From: an uncultured Campylobacterales bacterium
Lineage (GTDB): Bacteria; Campylobacterota; Campylobacteria; Campylobacterales; Arcobacteraceae
Length of the DNA: 52,930 bases
Direction: 5' to 3'
Assembly: GCA_938084175.1 (NCBI GenBank)
Contig: CALKDR010000030.1
Coordinates: 1 to 52,930 of the forward strand
This document shows, piece after piece, positions 47,214 through 52,930 of the stretch (positions are counted from its first letter, which is position 1; each line of letters opens with the position of its first letter). The notes beneath the pieces were generated by a model. It searched no databases. It saw only the letters and a list, made by a program, of their open reading frames with translations, and had not been told where the DNA came from. The translations under genes and the position numbers were made by a program.

Positions 47214-47807
47214 ATGACTAAACCATTTAAAATCCCATGTGTGATTTTATGTGGTGGAAAAAGTAGAAGAATGGGAGAAGACAAATCTCTTCTTCCTTTT
47301 TCAAACTCAAACTCCCTAACTCAATATCAATACGATAAATTAAAACCTTTTTTTGATGAAATATATTTGTCTTCTAAAATAGATAAATTTGATTTTGATT
47401 TTAATAAAGAAAAATATCTTATTTTAGACAAAGGTGAAGAATTTTCTCCTATTGTTGCTCTTCAAACAATATTCAAAACTATAAAAACTAAAGAAGTATT
47501 TATAATTACAGTTGATACTCCTCTTGTTTCAATTGACTCAATAATAAAACTAATTAATGAAGCAAAAAGCAGTGAAATATGTGTTGCTCAAACTCTTAGA
47601 ACTCACAACTTATGTGGAGTATTTTCTACAAAATTAGAAAAATTTATAAATAAAATGTTAGTAGATGACATCCATAAAGTAGGGTATTTACTTAAAAATA
47701 ATAATACTAAATATATTCAATTCCGAAATGATGATGAATTCATAAATTTAAATAATAAAGATGAGTATGAAAAGGCTCTTAGTATTATAAGTAAATCAAA
47801 TAAATAA
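47214..47807 (+). CDS. mobA: Molybdenum cofactor guanylyltransferase
   Basis: MobA adds GMP to molybdopterin to make the bis-MGD cofactor used by periplasmic nitrate reductases and formate dehydrogenases. The N-terminal nucleotide-binding motif VILCGGKSRRMGEDKSLLPF (about 11-30) and the VDTPLV metal site (about 101-106) are present. At 197 residues it is normal. It begins two bases after leuC. Confidence 0.93.
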   Translation: MTKPFKIPCVILCGGKSRRMGEDKSLLPFSNSNSLTQYQYDKLKPFFDEIYLSSKIDKFDFDFNKEKYLILDKGEEFSPIVALQTIFKTIKTKEVFIITVDTPLVSIDSIIKLINEAKSSEICVAQTLRTHNLCGVFSTKLEKFINKMLVDDIHKVGYLLKNNNTKYIQFRNDDEFINLNNKDEYEKALSIISKSNK

Positions 47808-47895
47808 AATATTGTTTTTTAGCTAAATTAAAGTTTGTTGTTAAGAAACTTTTGATATCCTATTATCATAGAATAATTAATAGTAAGGAATTCTC

Positions 47896-49365
47896 ATGGC
47901 AAGAAATGAATTAGATGATGCATTAGAACTAGTTGATTCAGAAATAAAAAAAATTGGTATCTCTAGAAGAGAAGCTTTTAAATTAGCAGGACTTGGTTCT
48001 GCTGCATATTTAATGGGTGATGCTACAACAGCTAATGCTTCAACAACTGTACAAGCTAGTGAAGCAAAAGGTAAAATTTTAATAATTGGTGGAGGATTAG
48101 CAGGTATGGCAACAGCTGCTAGACTAGCTAGTACTTTATCCACTCCTGATATTACAATTATTGAACCAAATCCTAATTCAGTTTCTTACCAACCAGGAAA
48201 TTCATTAATAGCAGGTGGAGTATATAAAAAAGAAGATGTTATGTATTCTACTAAAGATTTTTTACCAGCAGGTGTAAAATTAATAAAAGATAGGGCTATT
48301 GAATTTAATCCTGATGCTAATAAAGTAGTGATAGGTTCAGGTGAAACTATTTCTTATGATTTTTTAGTAATCGCAGCTGGTTTAGCTTTAGATTTTGGAC
48401 AAATTAAAGGTTTAGAAGAGATTGGTATTTCTTATACACAAGGTGATGCTTCTAAAATACTTACGAAATTTGCAGACTCAGGAGTTACTTCAATTTTTAA
48501 TACTGATACTGCAGTTGAAACATGGACTCAACTACAAAAATTTGTAGAAAAAGCAAAAGGCGGAAAAAAAGTAAAAGGTATTTTTACTCATCCAAATACT
48601 GCTGTAAAATGCGGTGGAGCTCCAAAGAAAATAATGTATCTTACTAATTCTAGATTAGTAGAAGCAGGAGTAAGAGATAATGCTGAACTAGTATTCTATC
48701 CAAATGGTGGAAATATGTTTGGTGTTAAAGAATACCATGATGCAATTGTAAAACAATTTGAAGCAAGAGATTTCAAATGGAACTATTTCCATAATTTAAC
48801 AGCAGTTGATTTAGAAAATAAAATAGCAACTTTTGATAAAAGATGGCAAGAAAAAGGCCCTTACGATGAAGATTTAGAAGAATACTCTATGATTACTAAA
48901 CATCAAGAAGTTGAAGCAAATTTTGATTTTATGCATATTACTCCACCTATGAAAGCTCCTGATGAAATCGGAAATTCAGCAGTTGGTTCAGCAAAAGGCT
49001 GGGTTCCTGTAAATAAAGAAACACTACAACATGTAAAATATAAGAATATATTCTCTTTAGGTGATATTGCAGCAGTTCCTATGGGTAAAACAGGTGGAAG
49101 TGTTAGAAAACAATATAAAGTAGTAGTTGAGAATTTAATCTCATCTATGGAAGGTAATGAACTTAAGGCTAAATATGCAGGTTATACTGTATGTCCATTA
49201 ATTACAGATATTGGAAAAGTAATGTTAGCTGAGTTTAACTGGACAAAAAAACCAACTCCTTCATTTCCTTTAGATCCAACACAAGAAAGATATATTTGGT
49301 GGCTAATGAAAGTTTATTTATTAAAACCTATGACACAATACGGTCTTTTATCAGGAAAAGCATAA
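47896..49365 (+). CDS. sqr: Sulfide:quinone oxidoreductase, exported type II-like
   Basis: The 489-residue flavoprotein has an N-terminal Tat-like segment (SRREAFKLAGLG, about 23-34), suggesting periplasmic export, then the FAD-binding KILIIGGGLAGMATAARLAS (about 60-79). It carries two cysteines of the redox relay: Cys239 in NTAVKCGGAPKKIMYL and Cys433 in GYTVCPLITDIGK. The third N-terminal cysteine of type I enzymes is absent, which points to the type II group. C-terminal motifs SLGDIAAVPMGKTGGSVRKQ bind FAD. It would oxidise sulfide and pass electrons to quinone. A flavocytochrome c flavoprotein subunit is the alternative. Confidence 0.82.
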   Translation: MARNELDDALELVDSEIKKIGISRREAFKLAGLGSAAYLMGDATTANASTTVQASEAKGKILIIGGGLAGMATAARLASTLSTPDITIIEPNPNSVSYQPGNSLIAGGVYKKEDVMYSTKDFLPAGVKLIKDRAIEFNPDANKVVIGSGETISYDFLVIAAGLALDFGQIKGLEEIGISYTQGDASKILTKFADSGVTSIFNTDTAVETWTQLQKFVEKAKGGKKVKGIFTHPNTAVKCGGAPKKIMYLTNSRLVEAGVRDNAELVFYPNGGNMFGVKEYHDAIVKQFEARDFKWNYFHNLTAVDLENKIATFDKRWQEKGPYDEDLEEYSMITKHQEVEANFDFMHITPPMKAPDEIGNSAVGSAKGWVPVNKETLQHVKYKNIFSLGDIAAVPMGKTGGSVRKQYKVVVENLISSMEGNELKAKYAGYTVCPLITDIGKVMLAEFNWTKKPTPSFPLDPTQERYIWWLMKVYLLKPMTQYGLLSGKA

Positions 49366-49417
49366 ATTATATTTGTAAGTATTATATTAATACTTACAAA
49401 GACAATTTATTAGGCAT

Positions 49418-49454
49418 AAAAAAAGGGATTGAAGAAAACTTCAATCCCTTTTTT
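49418..49454. terminator. Bidirectional terminator between sqr and rplT
   Basis: AAAAAAAGGGATTGAAG and CTTCAATCCCTTTTTT pair across four bases, with A and T tracts on both sides. It serves sqr on the + strand and the thrS-rplT message on the - strand. Confidence 0.93.
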
Positions 49455-49471
49455 AGTTTATGCAAATTTAA

Positions 49472-49828
49472 TTATTTTAATGCATCTTTTGCAGAATTAA
49501 CTAATGATACAAATGATGTATAATCATTCATAGCCATATCAGCTAAGATTTTTCTATCTAAAGTAATTCCAGCTATTTTTAATCCATTCATGAATCTAGA
49601 ATAGTTGATATCATTTAATCTACAAGCAGCATTGATTCTTACAATCCAAAGCTTTCTAATATCTCTTTTTTTCTGTCTTCTATCTCTATAAGCGTAAACC
49701 ATTGAGTGTTCTAATTGCTCTTTGGCTTTTCTAAAGTGCTTACTTCTACCACTGTAGAAACCTCTAGCAGCTTTTAATACTTTCTTATGTCTTCTTCTTC
49801 TAACTACACCAGTTTTAACTCTAGGCAT
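49472..49828 (-). CDS. rplT: 50S ribosomal protein L20
   Basis: The 118 residues begin [18 protein letters not shown] and contain [18 protein letters not shown] and the C-terminal [15 protein letters not shown] region. L20 binds 23S rRNA during assembly and in many bacteria represses its own operon by binding the mRNA leader. It is the last gene of thrS-infC-rpmI-rplT. Confidence 0.98.
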   Translation of the reverse strand: MPRVKTGVVRRRRHKKVLKAARGFYSGRSKHFRKAKEQLEHSMVYAYRDRRQKKRDIRKLWIVRINAACRLNDINYSRFMNGLKIAGITLDRKILADMAMNDYTSFVSLVNSAKDALK

Positions 49829-49872
49829 GTATATTTCCTTTCTTTACCATTATTTTAAAAAATAATAAGGTG

Positions 49873-49936
49873 TCAACAAAATTGTTGAACTTTTCCACAA
49901 TATGTGGAGGGACTAAAAAATCATTTGAAAATGATT
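49873..49936 (-). promoter_or_regulatory. Three hairpins between rpmI and rplT (possible L20 control region)
   Basis: Reading along the - strand: AATCATTT/AAATGATT followed by T residues at the rpmI stop, then TCCACA/TGTGGA (49894-49908), then TCAACAA/TTGTTGA (49873-49888). This is unusually structured for a 106-base gap. The first resembles a weak terminator or attenuator. A role in L20 autoregulation is inference. Confidence 0.5.
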
Positions 49937-50132
49937 ACGCTTTGTTTAACATTCTTTTAACTCTTGTTGAATCCACAGCTGCAACAGTTTGTGGTCCTCT
50001 AAGATTTCTTTTTCTCTTTTGAGACATTTTTGTTAAGATGTGACTTCTAAAAGCTGATCCTCTTTTAATAGAACCATTTTTCTTTATTTTAAATCTCTTT
50101 AAAGCGCCACTGTTAGTTTTCATCTTTGGCAT
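49935..50132 (-). CDS. rpmI: 50S ribosomal protein L35
   Basis: The 65-residue basic protein reads [19 protein letters not shown] at its start and has [22 protein letters not shown] in the middle ([16 protein letters not shown]), matching L35. It is the third gene of the operon. Confidence 0.98.
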   Translation of the reverse strand: MPKMKTNSGALKRFKIKKNGSIKRGSAFRSHILTKMSQKRKRNLRGPQTVAAVDSTRVKRMLNKA

Positions 50133-50236
50133 TGAAAAATCCTTTTTTAAATTTGCAATTTCATTTATTAATGAAAAAGTCTTGGATTATACTTAAATTT
50201 TGTTTAATTTAACTTTAAAAGGATTATTAGGGAGCG

Positions 50237-50266
50237 AAAAGAAGAGAGAGTAGATTCTCTTCTTTT
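50237..50266 (-). promoter_or_regulatory. Hairpin between infC and rpmI
   Basis: AAAAGAAGAGA (50237-50247) and TCTCTTCTTTT (50256-50266) form a perfect 11-bp stem with an 8-base loop, about 20 bases after the infC stop. It is followed on the - strand by CGCTCCC with no strong U tract, so it may be a partial terminator or part of the L35-L20 leader. Confidence 0.5.
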
Positions 50267-50283
50267 ATTATTAATGTTAGTGT

Positions 50284-50823
50284 TTACTTATGATTTTCAT
50301 CTTTTTTAGGAAGAGCCATCATATTTACGTATCTACCTTCTAGTTTTGGTTCTTTATCCATTACAGCTAAGTCTTCAACCATTGGCCATACTCTTTTAAG
50401 TACATCAATACCTGCTTTTGGATTTGCCATTTCTCTACCTCTTAAGAAAACTCTAAACTTAACATGATGTCCAGCTTCTAAGAATTCTCTTGAATGTTTA
50501 ACTTTGTAATTAATATCATTATCTGCAATTTTAACAGAAAGTTTAATTTCTTTAACAACAATTACTTTTTGGTTTTTTCTAGCTTCTTTTTTCTTTTTTT
50601 CTTGTTGATACTTGAATTTACCGTAATCCATAATTTTTGCAACTGGCGGTTTAGCATCTGGAGCAATTAAAACTAAATCTAATCCTAAATCATCAGCAGT
50701 TTGCTGCGCATCTCTTGTTGAAATAATTCCATAATTCGTTCCATCATCAGATGTACATCTAACTTCTGATGCTCTAATATCTTCATTCATGATTACATTG
50801 TTTTTCTTGTTGTCTCTACTCAA
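50284..50823 (-). CDS. infC: Translation initiation factor IF-3
   Basis: The 179-residue factor has the IF3 N-domain ([22 protein letters not shown] to [23 protein letters not shown]), the linker [12 protein letters not shown] and the C-domain ([24 protein letters not shown]). Its start is TTG at 50821-50823, with GGAAG seven bases upstream, and this codon overlaps the thrS stop as TTGA. A non-ATG start is the rule for infC because IF3 senses its own start codon; in E. coli the codon is AUU. Confidence 0.95.
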   Translation of the reverse strand: MSRDNKKNNVIMNEDIRASEVRCTSDDGTNYGIISTRDAQQTADDLGLDLVLIAPDAKPPVAKIMDYGKFKYQQEKKKKEARKNQKVIVVKEIKLSVKIADNDINYKVKHSREFLEAGHHVKFRVFLRGREMANPKAGIDVLKRVWPMVEDLAVMDKEPKLEGRYVNMMALPKKDENHK

Positions 50824-52628
50824 ATTCTACTTCCTTTTTTGATTTCATTTAACATAGTTAAAAATTCTGTTTTTGTCATATTTGACTGTTCTCTTGTTCT
50901 TCTATTTCTTAATGCAATTGTTTGGTTTTGTACTTCTTCATCACCTACAACAACAATCATTGGAACTCTTTGTTTCTCTGCTGTTCTAATTCTTTTGTTT
51001 AAACTCTCATTCATATCAAAGATTTTAGAATCCATTTCGTCTTCTAAAAGTTCTCTTTGTAATTGTTTTGCATACTCAACATGTGTGTCTGCAATTGGTA
51101 CAAAAATAACTTGTGTAGGAGCTATTACAAATGGGAACTCACCAGCACAATGCTCTGTTAAAATACCAATAAATCTTTCGAAAGAACCTAAAATAGCTCT
51201 ATGAATCATTACAGGCTGTTCTTTATGACCTTCATCATTAATGAATTCAACATTAAATCTTTCAGGTAAGTTCATATCTACTTGTATTGTACCACATTGC
51301 CACTTTCTTCCAATAGCATCTGTGATTTTAATATCAATTTTAGGTCCGTAGAATGCTCCACCACCTTCATCAATTCCATAAGGTAAGTTCTCTTCATCTA
51401 AAGCTTCCATAATACCTTTAGTTGTTGTTTCCCAAAATGAATCATCACCAATTGCTTTTTTAGGTTTTGTTGATACTTCCATTTCATATTTGAAATCAAA
51501 AGTTTTCATTAATGAATCAACAAACTCTAATACATCAATAATTACTTCTTTTACTTGTGCTTGTGTACAGAAAATATGTGCATCATCTTGAGTAAATTCT
51601 CTAACTCTAAATAATCCGTGCATTGCACCACTCATTTCATGTCTATGAACAACACCATATTCAAAAAGTTTTTTTGGTAAATCTTTATATGAAACTAAAT
51701 CATTTTTAAAAATTTGAATATGACCTACACAGTTCATAGGTTTCATTCCATATTTTTGACCATCAATTTCTGTATAATACATGTTTTGTCCATAATTTGC
51801 ATTATGTCCAGATGTATCCCACATACTTGATTTTAAAATCTCAGGACCACGAACAGGTTCATAACCTCTAACTCTATGAGCTTTATATAAAATATGCTCT
51901 AGCTTTGATCTAAGTCTTGCACCATTTGGTAACCATAATGGTAACCCAGCACCAACTTCTTCGTTAAACGTAAATAGTTCTAGTTCAGTTCCAAGTTTTC
52001 TATGATCTCTTTTCTTAGCTTCTTGAAGCATTCTTACGTAATCGTTTAATTCATTTTTATCAAAGAATGCGATTCCATAAATTCTAGTAATCATTTCGTT
52101 TTCTTCATCACCACCAAGATATGCACCAGCAACTCTTGTTAATTTAAAAGCTCTAATCATTCCAGTTGTTGGTAAATGTGGACCACGACATAAATCTTCA
52201 AAATCACCTTGCTTATACATAGTTAAAGTATCATCTGTGATATTTTTTAAAACAGCTTGTTTTAATTCATCATCAGCAAATTTAGCAATGATTTCTTCTC
52301 TTGTAGTTTCATATCTTTCGATTTTTAGTTTTCTACTTGCGATTTCTTTCATTTTCTTTTCAATAGCACTCAAATCATCATCAGTGATTTTTGCATCTAC
52401 TTTAAAGTCATAATAGAAACCTTCAGTTACAACTGGTCCTACGAAGAATTTTGCATCAGGGTAAAGCTCTTTAATAGCTTGAGCCATCATATGAGCACAT
52501 GAGTGTCTAAGAATCTCTAGAGATTCGGCAGAGTTATCTGACTTTATAATATCACCTTCAATATTTAAAGCTTGGGCAGTTTGAAGATCATATATTTGAC
52601 CTTCTTTTAATATACCTATTGGTTCCAA
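50820..52628 (-). CDS. thrS: Threonyl-tRNA synthetase, lacking a full TGS domain
   Basis: ThrRS of 602 residues, about 40 fewer than E. coli. The editing domain motif [15 protein letters not shown] begins near residue 44 instead of about 72, so the N-terminal TGS domain is missing or reduced. The catalytic core has class II motif 2 ([29 protein letters not shown]) split as [18 protein letters not shown] and [22 protein letters not shown], and motif 3 [14 protein letters not shown]. The start is TTG at 52628, with AAGGA six bases upstream. It heads the thrS-infC-rpmI-rplT operon. Confidence 0.96.
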   Translation of the reverse strand: MEPIGILKEGQIYDLQTAQALNIEGDIIKSDNSAESLEILRHSCAHMMAQAIKELYPDAKFFVGPVVTEGFYYDFKVDAKITDDDLSAIEKKMKEIASRKLKIERYETTREEIIAKFADDELKQAVLKNITDDTLTMYKQGDFEDLCRGPHLPTTGMIRAFKLTRVAGAYLGGDEENEMITRIYGIAFFDKNELNDYVRMLQEAKKRDHRKLGTELELFTFNEEVGAGLPLWLPNGARLRSKLEHILYKAHRVRGYEPVRGPEILKSSMWDTSGHNANYGQNMYYTEIDGQKYGMKPMNCVGHIQIFKNDLVSYKDLPKKLFEYGVVHRHEMSGAMHGLFRVREFTQDDAHIFCTQAQVKEVIIDVLEFVDSLMKTFDFKYEMEVSTKPKKAIGDDSFWETTTKGIMEALDEENLPYGIDEGGGAFYGPKIDIKITDAIGRKWQCGTIQVDMNLPERFNVEFINDEGHKEQPVMIHRAILGSFERFIGILTEHCAGEFPFVIAPTQVIFVPIADTHVEYAKQLQRELLEDEMDSKIFDMNESLNKRIRTAEKQRVPMIVVVGDEEVQNQTIALRNRRTREQSNMTKTEFLTMLNEIKKGSRI

Positions 52629-52852
52629 TAGTTTCCTTTGTTAATTGCTATATTATTAAATTTAGCTTATTTTATCGCAAAGAGACTTAAACTTAATTAC
52701 TTATAAACATATTTAATAAGATTTAGTTACAAAAGTATGATTTTAAACTTATCAAAAATAAAAACGGAAAGCTTACTATTGTTTTGTAGAAATTTAATTC
52801 CTTCTTATAAATAAAAAGAAGGTAAAACCCTCTTTTTACATTTTTTTAGAAT
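52629..52852. promoter_or_regulatory. thrS leader and upstream intergenic region
   Basis: This 224-base AT-rich gap must contain the thrS promoter. I see no T-box or tRNA-like operator. The only clear structure is the terminator of the gene on the right. Confidence 0.4.
52804..52837 (-). terminator. Terminator of the outer-membrane protein gene
   Basis: On the - strand AAAGAGGG and CCTTCTTT pair (one G-U) across TTTTA, followed by TTATTT, about 20 bases after the stop at 52853. Confidence 0.7.
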
Positions 52853-52930
52853 TTAGAATTTGTATTTCATATAAGCACTTATATCTTGTGCTGATTGAAC
52901 ATCGTTAGCTCCAATTTTTTCAGGTTTTCC
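52853..52930 (-). CDS. Outer-membrane protein, C-terminal fragment
   Basis: The last 25 codons of a gene entering from the right are visible. They end in DISAYMKYKF and a stop. A terminal aromatic residue after alternating polar and hydrophobic residues is the usual end of an outer-membrane beta-barrel, recognised by the BAM machinery. It may be a porin such as the major outer membrane protein of this group, but only the tail is seen. Confidence 0.6.
   Translation of the reverse strand, partial: GKPEKIGANDVQSAQDISAYMKYKF

Overview
The window is a 52.9 kb, AT-rich chromosomal segment that is almost certainly from an Arcobacter-group member of the Campylobacterota (Epsilonproteobacteria). The evidence is synteny and family content: a fused ispDF followed by an HP1021-type orphan regulator and pgpA, a coaE-dapF pair divergent from purM, purA-DUF507-carA, monofunctional MnmD, a short ThrS, and a type II-like sulfide:quinone oxidoreductase. 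Most of the window is ordinary, densely packed housekeeping sequence with short or overlapping gene junctions. I found no CRISPR array and no complete insertion sequence. The only tRNA sequence is a 3' fragment.

Region 1 (1-1692) is the right end of a genomic island or prophage. It holds a tyrosine integrase, an overlapping partial helix-turn-helix gene that runs off the left edge, three tandem 12-bp repeats just upstream of the integrase (probable integrase arm sites), and a displaced 3' fragment of a tRNA-Arg(UCG) gene that still carries its terminator. Region 2 (1.8-8.6 kb) has a small lipoprotein, a secreted hypothetical protein, the coaE-dapF-bax-purT operon, divergent purM, a secreted DsrE protein and a pirin. 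Region 3 (8.7-13.7 kb) is a + strand run: class V aminotransferase, hisZ, purA, DUF507, carA.

Region 4 (13.6-18.0 kb) runs on the - strand as ispDF, HP1021-like regulator, pgpA, DUF2798, with mrp divergent across a 384-bp gap. Region 5 (18.0-27.9 kb) has the ilvE-SPFH-small secreted protein-hisIE operon, a lipoprotein, ribA, a decayed znuA fragment, a SAM methyltransferase, metH and a DMT exporter. Next, at 27.9-28.4 kb, is a gene-free gap holding a 210-bp internally deleted IS3-family relic with TG...CA inverted ends. Region 6 (28.4-35.0 kb) has a membrane protein, mnmD with an overlapping Rossmann-like gene, luxS, an AbrB-type transporter, a HAD phosphatase, a peptide-binding protein, and rplM-rpsI.

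Region 7 (35.0-42.4 kb) is a complete contiguous phosphate regulon: pstS, then pstC-pstA-pstB-phoU-psiE-response regulator-sensor kinase. Two candidate pho boxes with identical geometry sit in front of pstS and pstC, and pstS ends in its own terminator. Region 8 (42.4-52.9 kb) has a DUF1653-like gene, prfA and rpsT, then on the + strand glmM-lspA, leuC-mobA and the sulfide:quinone oxidoreductase. It closes with thrS-infC-rpmI-rplT on the - strand and the C-terminus of an outer-membrane protein at the right edge.

I see no wholly new multi-gene system. The observations most worth following are the paired pho boxes, the integrase arm repeats and tRNA-Arg attachment fragment, the HP1021-type regulator lacking its phospho-acceptor, the IS3-derived MITE-like relic, and the znuA remnant next to a candidate operator.
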